A stretch of DNA of 64,000 nt from Rahnella ecdela (lineage in GTDB: Bacteria; Pseudomonadota; Gammaproteobacteria; Enterobacterales; Enterobacteriaceae), in contig NZ_JAFMOY010000123.1 in NCBI RefSeq assembly GCF_019049625.1, forward strand, positions 62,001 to 126,000, written 5' to 3'. The notes under the pieces were generated by a model. It saw nothing but the letters and a program-made list of their open reading frames with translations. It was not told the DNA's origin and did no database searches. A program made the position numbers and the translations under genes. Within the stretch, counting starts at the first letter, position 1. Each line of letters begins with the position of its first letter. Shown in pieces: positions 34,342-43,885 of this stretch.

Positions 34342-36588
34342 ATGCTCACGCGTTTGCGAGAAATTGTTGAAAAGGTAGCAATGGCGTCCAGCCTCAATGA
34401 TGCGCTGGATGTACTGGTCAATGAAACCTGCCTGGCGATGGACACTGAAGTGTGTTCCGTCTATCTCGCTGACAATGACCGCCGTTGTTATTATCTGATG
34501 GCGACGCGAGGTTTGAAAAAACCTCGCGGGCGGACTATTACCCTGGCGTTTGATCAGGGGATAGTCGGTCTGGTAGGGCGTCTGGCTGAGCCTATTAACC
34601 TTGCCGATGCGCAGAGCCACCCCAGCTTCAAATATATTCCTGCCGTAAAAGAAGATCTTTTCAGATCCTTTTTAGGTGTGCCGATCATCCACCGTCGTCA
34701 GTTGCTCGGCGTGCTGGTTATTCAGCAACGCGAACACCGCCAGTTCGACGAAAGTGAAGAGTCGTTTTTGGTCACGCTGGCGACGCAGCTGGCTGCAATC
34801 CTTTCTCAGGCACAACTTAATGTGCTTTACGGTCGCTTTCGTCAGACCCGTGTCCGCGCACTTGCGGCCTCGCCGGGTGTGGCGATTGGTATCGGCTGGC
34901 AGGACAGCTCGCAGCCATCGCTCGAGCATGTTTATATGGCGTCCACGCTTGATACGGTACGTGAACGCGAACGCCTGACCCGCGCCCTTGAAGATGCCGG
35001 TGCTGAATTCCGCCGTTTTAGTAAACGTTTTAGCGCCAGCGCGCAGAAAGAAAGCGCCGCGATTTTCGATCTCTATTCCCACCTGCTTAACGATGCACGC
35101 CTCAAGCGAGAGTTGTTCGCCCAGATTGATCAGGGTGCGGTAGCGGAATGGGCGGTCAAAAAAGTGGTTGAAGAGTTTGCTGCTCAGTTTGCCAGCTTGC
35201 AGGATACCTATTTGCGTGAGCGTGGCAGCGATTTACGTGCGCTGGGCCAGCGGCTGGTCTTCCATCTCGATGACACCATTCAGGGTAACACCCAGTGGCC
35301 TGAGCGTTTTATTCTGGTCGCCGATGAGCTGACTGCCACGTTGCTGGCTGAAGTGCCGCAAGACCGGCTGGCGGGTGTCGTGGTTCGCGATGGCGCGGCC
35401 AACTCCCATGCGGCGATTCTGGTGCGCGCAATGGGCGTGCCGACCATTATGGGTGCCGATATTCAGCCTGCACTGCTCAGCCAGCGGCAACTGATTGTGG
35501 ATGGCTATCGCGGTGAATTGCTGATTGATCCGGAACCCGTACTGGTCACGGAATACAAGCGTCTGATCAGCGAAGAAATGGAGCTGAGCCAGAAAGCTGA
35601 AGATGACGTTGAGCAACCAGCCGCGCTGAAAAGTGGCGAACGGGTGAAAGTGATGCTCAATGCCGGTCTGAGTGCGGATCATGAAAAACTGTTCGGCAGC
35701 CGCGTAGATGGTGTCGGGTTATACCGCACTGAAATTCCGTTCATGTTGCAAAGCGGTTTCCCTTCTGAAGAGGAACAGGTCGCGCAGTATCAGGGCATGT
35801 TGCAGCTGTTCCCGCAAAAACCGGTGACCTTGCGAACGCTGGATATCGGGTCTGACAAACAACTTCCGTATATGCCGATCAGCGAGGAAAACCCTTGCCT
35901 GGGATGGCGAGGCATCCGAATTACCCTCGATCAGCCGGAAATTTTCCTGATTCAGGTGCGTGCAATGCTGCGCGCTAATGCGGCGACCGGTAATCTCGGT
36001 ATTCTTTTGCCGATGGTGACCAGCCTTGAAGAGATTGACGAGGCGCGCCGTTTAATCGACCGTGCCGGACGTGAAGTGGAGGAACAACTCGGTTACGAAC
36101 TTCCGCGGACACGTCTTGGCGTGATGATCGAAGTCCCTTCTATGGTCTTTATGCTGCCTGCGCTGGCAGGAAGGGTAGAATTTATCTCCGTCGGCACTAA
36201 CGATTTGACCCAGTATTTGCTGGCAGTAGATCGCAATAATACCCGCGTGGCCGGGCTTTATGACAGTCTGCATCCGGCTATGCTGCGTGTGCTCAAGCAG
36301 ATTATTACCAGCGCAGAAGTCGCCGGACTGGACGTCAGCTTGTGTGGAGAAATGGCGGGCGATCCGATGGGTGCATTACTGCTTACCGGTATGGGGTTCC
36401 GTAATCTCAGCATGAACGGACGCAGCGTCGCCCGTGTAAAATATCTGCTGCGCCGTATCGAATTGAACGATGCCGAAGAACTCGCCGGACGCGTATTACA
36501 GGCGCATTTCACCACGGACGTGCGTCATATGACGGCCGCTTTTATGGAAAGACGCGGACTGGGTGGACTTATCCGCGGTGGTAAATAA
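34342..36588 (+). CDS. ptsP: Enzyme I-Ntr, nitrogen PTS phosphotransferase
   Basis: First component of the regulatory nitrogen PTS; transfers phosphate from PEP to NPr. 748 residues, the E. coli length. Domains: GAF sensor (1-about 130), EI N-terminal helical part, the phospho-His swivelling domain with DGAANSHAAILVRAMG, and the PEP-binding barrel (about 440-740) with LYRTEIPFML, GWRGIRI, SVGTNDLTQYLLAVDRNN and SLCGEMAGDP. It follows rppH as in E. coli and ends in a terminator. Confidence 0.97.
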   Translation: MLTRLREIVEKVAMASSLNDALDVLVNETCLAMDTEVCSVYLADNDRRCYYLMATRGLKKPRGRTITLAFDQGIVGLVGRLAEPINLADAQSHPSFKYIPAVKEDLFRSFLGVPIIHRRQLLGVLVIQQREHRQFDESEESFLVTLATQLAAILSQAQLNVLYGRFRQTRVRALAASPGVAIGIGWQDSSQPSLEHVYMASTLDTVRERERLTRALEDAGAEFRRFSKRFSASAQKESAAIFDLYSHLLNDARLKRELFAQIDQGAVAEWAVKKVVEEFAAQFASLQDTYLRERGSDLRALGQRLVFHLDDTIQGNTQWPERFILVADELTATLLAEVPQDRLAGVVVRDGAANSHAAILVRAMGVPTIMGADIQPALLSQRQLIVDGYRGELLIDPEPVLVTEYKRLISEEMELSQKAEDDVEQPAALKSGERVKVMLNAGLSADHEKLFGSRVDGVGLYRTEIPFMLQSGFPSEEEQVAQYQGMLQLFPQKPVTLRTLDIGSDKQLPYMPISEENPCLGWRGIRITLDQPEIFLIQVRAMLRANAATGNLGILLPMVTSLEEIDEARRLIDRAGREVEEQLGYELPRTRLGVMIEVPSMVFMLPALAGRVEFISVGTNDLTQYLLAVDRNNTRVAGLYDSLHPAMLRVLKQIITSAEVAGLDVSLCGEMAGDPMGALLLTGMGFRNLSMNGRSVARVKYLLRRIELNDAEELAGRVLQAHFTTDVRHMTAAFMERRGLGGLIRGGK

Positions 36589-36618
36589 GCGGCGGCCGCC
36601 ACATTCTGCGCCGCGTCA

Positions 36619-36662
36619 GTCTCATCCTGAATGCACTTCTGCGCAGGATGAGAAGATTTTTT
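36619..36662 (+). terminator. Rho-independent terminator of rppH-ptsP
   Basis: CTCATCCTG/CAGGATGAG stem-loop followed by AAGATTTTTT. Confidence 0.85.
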
Positions 36663-36770
36663 ACAGAACTTTTCCAGCGGCTTAGCCCCGGAAAACCTTC
36701 CGGCTATGCTACTATTCGCTCCCTGCTGGCCCCTGACCGGGCAATAATGATAAACAATTTGTGGTGATAG

Positions 36771-37640
36771 ATGAGCAATAGCTATCTGGCGTTTCCCCAG
36801 TTTGATCCGGTGATTTTCTCAATCGGGCCGGTTTCTCTTCACTGGTACGGACTGATGTATCTGGTCGGTTTTGTGTTTGCAATGTGGCTGGCGGTTCGCC
36901 GTGCCAATAAGCCAGGCAGCGGCTGGACCAAAGACGAAGTTGAAAACCTGTTATACGCGGGTTTCCTTGGTGTCTTCCTCGGTGGTCGTATAGGTTATGT
37001 ATTCTTCTACAACCTGCCTTTGTTCCTCGAAAATCCACTTTATCTTTTCAAAGTGTGGGACGGTGGTATGTCCTTCCACGGGGGCCTGATTGGTGTGATC
37101 GTGGTCATGCTGATTTTTGCGCGTCGCACCAAACGCAACTTCTTCCAGGTTGCCGACTTTATCGCTCCGCTGATCCCATTTGGTCTGGGCGCTGGTCGCC
37201 TCGGCAACTTTATCAATGGTGAACTCTGGGGGCGTGTAACCACAGATGTGCCCTGGGCGATGTTGTTCCCGGGTTCGCGTCAGGAAGATATCGCGATAGC
37301 CGCCGCTGACCCTAAATGGCAGCCGCTGCTGAACCAGTACGGCGTTCTTCCGCGCCATCCTTCCCAGCTGTATGAACTCCTGCTCGAAGGTATCGTACTC
37401 TTCATTATTCTGAACGTATTTATCCGTAAATCTCGCCCAATGGGCGCGGTCTCAGGCTTGTTCCTGATCGGTTATGGCTTATTCCGCATCATCGTTGAAC
37501 ACTTCCGCCAGCCGGATGCACAGCTCGGCCTGTTCGACGGGATTATCAGTATGGGACAGGTTCTGTCCATCCCAATGGTCGTTATCGGCCTGATTATGAT
37601 GGTCTGGGCATATCGCCGTCCGCAGAAACAATTGTCGTGA
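36771..37640 (+). CDS. lgt: Prolipoprotein diacylglyceryl transferase
   Basis: Inner-membrane enzyme that attaches diacylglycerol to the lipobox Cys of prolipoproteins, the first step of lipoprotein maturation. 289 residues with seven membrane segments. Signature [14 protein letters not shown] and the essential His region [12 protein letters not shown] are present. It lies 6 bases upstream of thyA, as one transcript. Confidence 0.97.
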   Translation: MSNSYLAFPQFDPVIFSIGPVSLHWYGLMYLVGFVFAMWLAVRRANKPGSGWTKDEVENLLYAGFLGVFLGGRIGYVFFYNLPLFLENPLYLFKVWDGGMSFHGGLIGVIVVMLIFARRTKRNFFQVADFIAPLIPFGLGAGRLGNFINGELWGRVTTDVPWAMLFPGSRQEDIAIAAADPKWQPLLNQYGVLPRHPSQLYELLLEGIVLFIILNVFIRKSRPMGAVSGLFLIGYGLFRIIVEHFRQPDAQLGLFDGIISMGQVLSIPMVVIGLIMMVWAYRRPQKQLS

Positions 37641-37646
37641 GGTAAC

Positions 37647-38441
37647 ATGAAACAGTATCTGGATTTAATGCAGAAAGTGCTCGATGAGGGCACCCCTAAA
37701 GCCGACCGTACCGGTACTGGCACGTTGTCGATTTTTGGTCATCAGATGCGTTTCAACTTGCAGGAAGGTTTCCCGCTGGTCACTACCAAACGCTGTCATT
37801 TACGCTCCATCATTCATGAACTCCTGTGGTTCCTGAAAGGCGAAACTAACATCGCTTATCTGCGTGAAAATAATGTCAGCATCTGGGACGAGTGGGCTGA
37901 CGAAAACGGCGACCTTGGCCCGGTGTATGGCAAGCAGTGGCGTGCCTGGGGCGCGGCTGACGGCAAGCAAATTGACCAGCTGGCGAATGTTGTCGAGCAA
38001 CTGAAGAAAGATCCTGATTCGCGGCGTATTATCGTTTCAGCGTGGAACGTTGGCGAACTGGATCAGATGGCGCTGGCTCCTTGTCACGCCTTCTTCCAGT
38101 TCTATGTTGCGGACGGAAAACTGTCCTGCCAGCTGTATCAGCGTTCATGCGATATCTTCCTTGGTCTGCCGTTTAATATCGCCAGCTACGCGCTGCTGGT
38201 ACATATGATGGCTCAGCAGTGCGACCTCGAAGTGGGTGACTTTGTCTGGACTGGTGGCGATACCCATCTGTACAGCAACCATATGGAGCAAACGCATCTG
38301 CAACTGACGCGTGAACCTCGTGCGTTGCCAAAACTTATCATCAAGCGCAAACCAGCCTCCCTGTTTGACTACAACTTCGAAGATTTCGAGATTGAAGGAT
38401 ATGATCCGCATCCGGCAATCAAAGCGCCCGTCGCTATCTGA
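37647..38441 (+). CDS. thyA: Thymidylate synthase
   Basis: Makes dTMP from dUMP using methylene-tetrahydrofolate. 264 residues, identical length to E. coli. The catalytic Cys lies in [12 protein letters not shown] and the dUMP-binding Arg/Ser region in [17 protein letters not shown]-terminal PAIKAPVAI is the mobile closing tail. It is co-transcribed with lgt and followed by a strong hairpin. Confidence 0.98.
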   Translation: MKQYLDLMQKVLDEGTPKADRTGTGTLSIFGHQMRFNLQEGFPLVTTKRCHLRSIIHELLWFLKGETNIAYLRENNVSIWDEWADENGDLGPVYGKQWRAWGAADGKQIDQLANVVEQLKKDPDSRRIIVSAWNVGELDQMALAPCHAFFQFYVADGKLSCQLYQRSCDIFLGLPFNIASYALLVHMMAQQCDLEVGDFVWTGGDTHLYSNHMEQTHLQLTREPRALPKLIIKRKPASLFDYNFEDFEIEGYDPHPAIKAPVAI

Positions 38442-38455
38442 TCCTTCGTTGTCTC

Positions 38456-38490
38456 CCGCCTGACGCCCCCGTCAGGCGGTCATTTCTCTT
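38456..38490 (+). terminator. Terminator hairpin after thyA
   Basis: CCGCCTGAC/GTCAGGCGG perfect stem with a short C-rich loop, followed by a T-rich stretch (TCATTTCTCTT). Confidence 0.75.
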
Positions 38491-38692
38491 GCGTCCTGCT
38501 TTTTCCCTATGCCGCACTTTGTACGCCTTTTCCTGAGTATTCCAACTCCGATGTAAAGCCAGATGCTTTTCCCGCGAGACATCACGCAACGTTTTTGTTG
38601 TGCACATTGTGTTGCGCTGATTGTTATGGAGACATGCCGTAAAAAAACACTTTGCCGGTCGCAGAACAAATTTAAGCGCTTACCCTGACGGC

Positions 38693-39202
38693 ATGAAGAC
38701 TAACAGCATGATTGCCACCAGGCACAAAGGGGAACGCGGGATGTCACTGATAGAAATGATGGTCGTGATTGCTTTGGTCGCTATATGCACATTATGGGGA
38801 ACGCAAAGCTGGCGCGGCTACCAGCAGGCGCTGAAACTTGAACAACATGCCCAGCGCCTGCGTTTGTATCTTTATGGCGTTCAGTCATGGGCCAATAATT
38901 ACAATCTTTCAGCGGTATTGTGGGCAATTGATGGCAGCGACGGATGTGTCGGATACGGCCCCCGCCCGTCGGATTGTCACAATGCTACCGGTAAAATATT
39001 TGTCACAGAGGAACATGATATTGAATTGTCCGGGCTCCCCGACAAATCCATGGGGTTCTACGGGCTGCGAAATGCAGCGCTGGCGGGGCGTTTAACGCTA
39101 AAAAATTCAGCAGGGAGTTTGCGTGTCGTGCTTTCAGCAAGGGGACGACTGCGGATATGCAGCGAAGACAAGTCGTTGCTGGGGATTGGCCTGTGTCAGT
39201 AG
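38693..39202 (+). CDS. ppdA: Prepilin-peptidase-dependent protein A (type IV pilin-like minor pseudopilin)
   Basis: Predicted minor pilin of 169 residues. The leader ends ERG|MSLIEMMVVIALV, the prepilin cleavage site (Gly before a hydrophobic helix with Glu at +5), cut by a PilD/GspO-type peptidase. The C-terminal FYGLRNAALAGRLTLKNSAG closely follows E. coli PpdA. An ATG at 38708 is an alternative start; neither has a strong RBS. First gene of a tightly overlapping ppdA-ppdB-ygdB-ppdC set. Confidence 0.9.
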   Translation: MKTNSMIATRHKGERGMSLIEMMVVIALVAICTLWGTQSWRGYQQALKLEQHAQRLRLYLYGVQSWANNYNLSAVLWAIDGSDGCVGYGPRPSDCHNATGKIFVTEEHDIELSGLPDKSMGFYGLRNAALAGRLTLKNSAGSLRVVLSARGRLRICSEDKSLLGIGLCQ

Positions 39203-39771
39203 CTTCTCGCGGATTCACACTGCCGGAAATCATGATTGCGATGAGTATTGGCAGCATGCTGATGCTCAGCGCTGCTCAGATTTATCCACTGATGCGTCAG
39301 AGAAGTCAGAGTCTTGGGAGGCACTATCAGCTCGACCAGCTTTTGCATCAGACTGTTTTTACTCTTGCCAAAGATCTCCGGCGCGCCGGTTTTTGTAATG
39401 GCAGCTGCGAGGATAAACCGGTCATAACGGGGCATGCTGATGGTGAACCTGAAGGCTCCTGTATCATTATCCTTTATGACCTGAACCGCAATGGCCGGTG
39501 GGAAAAGCCCGGTACAGCAGATTCGGAATATTTTGGTTATCGCTTACGGCAGGGCGGAATTGAGATCCAGCGTGGATCTGCCGATTGCGGCAGTTCCGGC
39601 TGGGAGAAACTGCTCGATCCTGCTGAAGTCAGTGTCATGAGGTTCAGCGTGAGTGTGTCTCCAGAAAATTTTGCTGGCGGGCTGTATTCGTTGCAACTTG
39701 AAGCCCGCTGGCGCAACACCCCCTCCATCCACCGGCAGGTGACTGAAATGGTGGCAGGGCACTCGTTATGA
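39193..39771 (+). CDS. ppdB: Prepilin-peptidase-dependent protein B (minor pseudopilin)
   Basis: 192-residue pilin-like protein with leader MSVASRG|FTLPEIMIAMSIGSMLMLSAA and an extracellular domain with several Cys (AGFCNGSCED). It matches E. coli PpdB in layout. The GTG at 39193 overlaps the end of ppdA by 10 bases, and GGGGA lies 8 bases before it. Type IV minor pilins initiate fibre assembly; whether a pilus is made here depends on genes outside the window. Confidence 0.9.
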   Translation: MSVASRGFTLPEIMIAMSIGSMLMLSAAQIYPLMRQRSQSLGRHYQLDQLLHQTVFTLAKDLRRAGFCNGSCEDKPVITGHADGEPEGSCIIILYDLNRNGRWEKPGTADSEYFGYRLRQGGIEIQRGSADCGSSGWEKLLDPAEVSVMRFSVSVSPENFAGGLYSLQLEARWRNTPSIHRQVTEMVAGHSL

Positions 39772-40256
39772 CTGAGACAAAGAAGGCTGACAATCTGTTC
39801 AGGCAAAAGGGAAGCGCCATGATACTGAGCATCATGGTGATGATGGGGCTGGGGTTAATTGCCCTGGGGTCATTGCAACAACAGCTTTCAGCGGGGCTTG
39901 CACAGACCTCTGATCAGCACCGCTTTGTTATCGCCTGGGAAAATGCGTCTTCCGCTTTGGCATGGGGCATAAGTCAGCCGTGGAAGGATGTTGGTGATTC
40001 CCGCTGGCAATGTCAGGACGTACCGGCAATGCTCATTTCCTCCGGTGGTGGCAGAGTTTGTGCTCGCACCTCACTACGCCAGGATGTGTTTATTCTTCGC
40101 GCAGAAGGAACCGCGGGCGAAAGTAAGGCAGCAGTGAAATTGTTTCAGCAAGCCAGCATGGAAAAGCAGGCGGACGGAAAATTGAGTTTTTCACCACTGA
40201 AACAGGGATGGCTGGATTTTTGTCCGGAAGCGGATGAGCAGGTTTGCAATGACTGA
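39768..40256 (+). CDS. ygdB: YgdB, DUF2509 pilin-associated protein
   Basis: 162 residues. The N-terminal region has QKGSAMILSIMVMMGLGLIALGSLQQQL, a PilX-like hydrophobic anchor, and the C-terminus WLDFCPEADEQVCND has the Cys spacing seen in E. coli YgdB. It overlaps ppdB (ATGA) and ppdC. Probably a minor component with PilX-like role; no direct evidence. Confidence 0.86.
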   Translation: MTETKKADNLFRQKGSAMILSIMVMMGLGLIALGSLQQQLSAGLAQTSDQHRFVIAWENASSALAWGISQPWKDVGDSRWQCQDVPAMLISSGGGRVCARTSLRQDVFILRAEGTAGESKAAVKLFQQASMEKQADGKLSFSPLKQGWLDFCPEADEQVCND

Positions 40257-40593
40257 AAACGGTTCTAGGCAGCACGGTTTCAGCCTGCCCGAAGCGCTGA
40301 TCGCAATGTTATTGCTGTCTGTATCCCTGCTCGGACTGTTGAATTATTACCAGTCGCTGACCAATGGTTTTATGCGTCAGTGGCAGACTCAGGAAGCATG
40401 GGCAGAGGCCCATTCTCAGCTGGAGGCGCACGCTGCGACAGGGAAGGGAACTGAGCCTCTGGCGGAGAACTGGAGTTATCAGCTCTCGGGTATTTCTGTG
40501 GGTCAGTTATGCCAGCGGGTGCAGGTAACCGTGCAAACGCCCGCAAAATATCAGGCAGTATTACATCGGCTCGAATGCAAATTTGTGCCCTGA
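40249..40593 (+). CDS. ppdC: Prepilin-peptidase-dependent protein C (PilV-like minor pseudopilin)
   Basis: 114 residues with prepilin leader MTENGSRQHG|FSLPEALIAMLLLSVSLLG and two Cys near the C-terminus (VGQLCQRVQV; RLECKF). It overlaps the end of ygdB by 8 bases. In E. coli recC follows directly; here the next gene is ptrA after 302 bases. Confidence 0.9.
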   Translation: MTENGSRQHGFSLPEALIAMLLLSVSLLGLLNYYQSLTNGFMRQWQTQEAWAEAHSQLEAHAATGKGTEPLAENWSYQLSGISVGQLCQRVQVTVQTPAKYQAVLHRLECKFVP

Positions 40594-40895
40594 AAAAGAG
40601 GCTACTGGCCCGCTTGCTGGAAGCAAAAATAGCGTCAAGCTGCTTGCAATGGTGTTTTAACAGCTTAGAGTGGTTTAACTCAGTGATTTTTACTTATTGG
40701 TAGGATTTGGCTTTACGGCTAAAACGTGACGGAATACAGAGAGAAAATCCCGATTCGATTTTTTTCACAACTATCCTGTTCCTGCGGGGTCTGAACAGAC
40801 TCAACCGCTAAAAACAGCTTGTTGAGGTTCAGCTGTTATTGAACCGTGTATTTATTGCCCGTGTGGCACGTTTATTTGATTGAGGGAGAGTGGCA
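40594..40895. other. Intergenic region where recC is expected
   Basis: These 302 bases separate ppdC from ptrA. I find no open frame resembling RecC and no clear remnant. A hairpin AACAGCT/AGCTGTT lies at about 40812-40840 without a T tract. GAGGGAGA just before 40890 is the ptrA RBS. Confidence 0.7.
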
Positions 40896-43808
40896 ATGTT
40901 AAAACAGGTCACCCGAATTTCCGGGTTACTGTTGTTATTGACCTTTTGGGCCCCTGTTGCGAGTGCAGCGGTTTCAAGTGTGGCGGTTTCTGATGCCGCC
41001 AACTGGCAGCCTTATGCACAAGTTATCAATAAAAGTCAGAATGACCCGCGTCAGTATCAGGCTATAAAACTGGCCAATGATATGACCGTCTTGCTGGTTT
41101 CTGACCCTCAAGCTCCAAAGTCCCTCGCTGCAATGGCTATTCCGGTAGGTTCGCTCGAAGACCCTGATTCTCAATTAGGCCTGGCTCACTATACCGAACA
41201 CATGTTGCTGATGGGTTCAAAGAAATATCCTCAACCGGAAAGTCTCTCGGAGTTTCTCAAAAAGCATGGTGGCAGCCATAACGGAAGCACGGCTTCATAT
41301 CGCACGGCTTTTTATCTGGAAGTTGAAAATGATGCCCTTCCTGAAGCGGTCGATCGCCTTTCCAATGCCATTGGTGAACCCTTACTTGATCCGGCTAATG
41401 GTGACCGTGAGCGAAATGCCGTCAACGCTGAACTGACAATGGCCCGCTCGCGCGACGGAATGCGTATGGCGCAGGTGCGCGCAGAGACATTAAATCCTGA
41501 GCATCCGGCATCCCGTTTCGCGGGAGGAAATCTCGATACCCTGAAAGACAAACCCGGCAGCAAGCTACATGACCAGCTAACAGCTTTTTATCACCGCTAT
41601 TATTCCGCGAACCTGATGGTCGGTGTGATTTACAGCAACAAGTCATTACCGGAGCTGGCAGAACTGGCCTCAACGACCTTTGGTCATATAGCCAATCATC
41701 ACGCGGTGGTACCGCCGATCACGGTGCCTACATTAACTGCTGAACAGAAAGGGGAGTTCATCCATTTTGTTCCTGCACAGCCCCGAAAAGAATTACGCAT
41801 TGAATTTGCGATTGATAACAACAGCGCGGATTTTCGCAGTAAAACAGATACCTATATTAGCTATCTGATTGGAAACCGCAGTCCGAACACACTCTCTGAC
41901 TGGTTACAGAAACAGGGTTATGCCGACGGGATCAGCGCCGGAGCGGATCCTATGGTGAACCGTAATATGGGTGTCTTCAATATCTCGGTTTCCCTGACGG
42001 ATAAAGGGCTCGCGCAGCGTGATACCGTGATTGCTGCCATATTTAACTATCTCAATGAGATGCGAACTAAGGGTATTGATAAGCCTTATTTCGACGAAAT
42101 AGCCCACGTGATGGCGCTTGATTACCGGTATCCGGCATTAACGCGGGATATGGATTACGTTGAATGGCTGGTTGATACCATGCTGCGTGTGCCGGTGGAG
42201 CATGTCCTTGATTCACCTTATCTGACGGATCAGTACGATCCTAAAGCCATTGAATCCCGTCTGGATGAAATGACGCCGCAAAACGCACGCTATTGGATAA
42301 TCAGCCCAAATGAGCCGCACAATAAAATGGCTTATTTCGTAAATGCGCCTTATCAGGTCGACAAAGTGCCGCCTCAGACTTATGAGCAATGGCAAACCCT
42401 CGGGCAGAATATTTCATTGTCACTACCGGCGCTTAATCCCTATATCCCTGAATCACTTGCGCTGGTGACCAAAGATTCTAATGCTACTCGACCGGAACTG
42501 CTGGTCGACGACAAAGGTTTACGGGTTTACTACATGCCCAGCAGATACTTTGCTGATGAGCCAAAAGCCAATGTGACCGTTTCTTTCCGTAACGATCAGG
42601 CGCTGAGTACGGCTAAAAATCAGGTGCTGTACGGCCTGACTGATTATCTGACCGGTGTGGCGTTTGATCAGTTGAGTTATCAGGCCTCGATTGGCGGGAT
42701 CACTTTCGGGACATCTCCGGACAATGGCCTGCAATTTACAGCGACAGGTTTTACCGAGTGCCTGCCTGATTTGCTGGCCGCGCTGGTAGACAACTATCCA
42801 GATTTCAAACCTACACAGGAACAGCTGGATCAGGCAAAGTCCTGGTATCTCGAACGTCTTGCTTCGGCGGATAAGGGAAAAGCGTTTGAGCTGGCATTGC
42901 AGCCCGTACAGTTGCTCTCCCGAGTGCCTTACACCGAGCGCAGCGAACGTGAGAAACTGGTTTCAGCCATCACACTCGATGACGTAAACGCTTACCGTGA
43001 ACAGCTGGTGCATCATGCTGCTGTCGAAATGATGGTTGTCGGTAATATGACTGCTGGCCAGGTTAAAGCTATGTCGCAGCAGATCATGCAAAAGCTTGGC
43101 GTGCACGGTGACAGATGGTGGCGTGGCGAACAGGCGCAGGTGACTGAACCGGTTAAAGCTAATATTCAGCGTGTCGGTACCAGTTCTGATTCGGCGCTGG
43201 CTGCCGTTTATGTGCCAACAGGCTACGATGAAGTCCAGAGTATGGGATACAGTGCGCTGCTCGGGCAGATTATTCAGCCCTGGTTCTACAGCCAGTTGCG
43301 TACTCAGGAGCAACTCGGATACGCTGTCTTTGCTTTCCCAATTCCTGTCGGAAAACAGTGGGGTATCGGTTTCCTGTTGCAAAGTAACAGCAAGCAACCG
43401 GACTATCTGTATCAGCGCTATCTGGCATTTTATCCACAGGCTGAAAAGCGCCTGCGTGAAATGAAAGATGCGGAATTCCTGCAATACAAGCAGGGACTGG
43501 TCAACGAAATGCAGCAGAATCCGCAAACGCTGGATGAGGAAGCCGACAGGTTTGGTAATGATTTCAGTCGCGGAAATGCGCAATTTGATACCCGAGCGAA
43601 TGTTATCCGCGTGATTGCCGGACTGACGCAAACTCAGCTGGCAGATTACTTCCAGAAAGCGGTAATTAAACAGGAAGGGCTGGCGATGCTGTCCCAGGTA
43701 TCGGGCAATGACAGCAAAACACCGCAGTATGCCGCGCCGGAAGGCTTTAAAACCTGGCCGGATACCTCGACATTGCAGAAGACGCTGGAACCTAAATCCG
43801 CGGAATAA
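40896..43808 (+). CDS. ptrA: Pitrilysin (protease III), periplasmic M16 zinc protease
   Basis: Secreted insulinase-family protease that degrades small proteins and peptides. 970 residues, signal peptide MLKQVTRISGLLLLLTFWAPVASA. The inverted zinc motif HxxEH is intact in GLAHYTEHMLLMGSKKYPQ, with the distal ligand Glu in RNAVNAELTMARSRDG. Four M16 repeats can be traced, the last holding WFYSQLRTQEQLGYAVF. The ATG at 40896 is preferred to the GTG at 40890 for RBS spacing. In E. coli it lies between recC and recB; here both are absent. Confidence 0.96.
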   Translation: MLKQVTRISGLLLLLTFWAPVASAAVSSVAVSDAANWQPYAQVINKSQNDPRQYQAIKLANDMTVLLVSDPQAPKSLAAMAIPVGSLEDPDSQLGLAHYTEHMLLMGSKKYPQPESLSEFLKKHGGSHNGSTASYRTAFYLEVENDALPEAVDRLSNAIGEPLLDPANGDRERNAVNAELTMARSRDGMRMAQVRAETLNPEHPASRFAGGNLDTLKDKPGSKLHDQLTAFYHRYYSANLMVGVIYSNKSLPELAELASTTFGHIANHHAVVPPITVPTLTAEQKGEFIHFVPAQPRKELRIEFAIDNNSADFRSKTDTYISYLIGNRSPNTLSDWLQKQGYADGISAGADPMVNRNMGVFNISVSLTDKGLAQRDTVIAAIFNYLNEMRTKGIDKPYFDEIAHVMALDYRYPALTRDMDYVEWLVDTMLRVPVEHVLDSPYLTDQYDPKAIESRLDEMTPQNARYWIISPNEPHNKMAYFVNAPYQVDKVPPQTYEQWQTLGQNISLSLPALNPYIPESLALVTKDSNATRPELLVDDKGLRVYYMPSRYFADEPKANVTVSFRNDQALSTAKNQVLYGLTDYLTGVAFDQLSYQASIGGITFGTSPDNGLQFTATGFTECLPDLLAALVDNYPDFKPTQEQLDQAKSWYLERLASADKGKAFELALQPVQLLSRVPYTERSEREKLVSAITLDDVNAYREQLVHHAAVEMMVVGNMTAGQVKAMSQQIMQKLGVHGDRWWRGEQAQVTEPVKANIQRVGTSSDSALAAVYVPTGYDEVQSMGYSALLGQIIQPWFYSQLRTQEQLGYAVFAFPIPVGKQWGIGFLLQSNSKQPDYLYQRYLAFYPQAEKRLREMKDAEFLQYKQGLVNEMQQNPQTLDEEADRFGNDFSRGNAQFDTRANVIRVIAGLTQTQLADYFQKAVIKQEGLAMLSQVSGNDSKTPQYAAPEGFKTWPDTSTLQKTLEPKSAE

Positions 43809-43825
43809 ACGACTAACCGTAGAAA

Positions 43826-43858
43826 ACAATAAGGACGCATCAGCGTCCTTTTTGTTTT
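43826..43858. terminator. Bidirectional terminator between ptrA and argA
   Basis: AAGGACGC-ATCA-GCGTCCTT stem flanked by A- and T-rich tracts, in a gap of only 77 bases between the two convergent genes. Confidence 0.88.
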
Positions 43859-43885
43859 CTACAATTCAGCGGCCAATTTGTAACG

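Noticed and set aside
43809-43885. Remnants of recB or recD between ptrA and argA
   Set aside because: Only a bidirectional terminator fits in these 77 bases; no reading frame resembles either protein.
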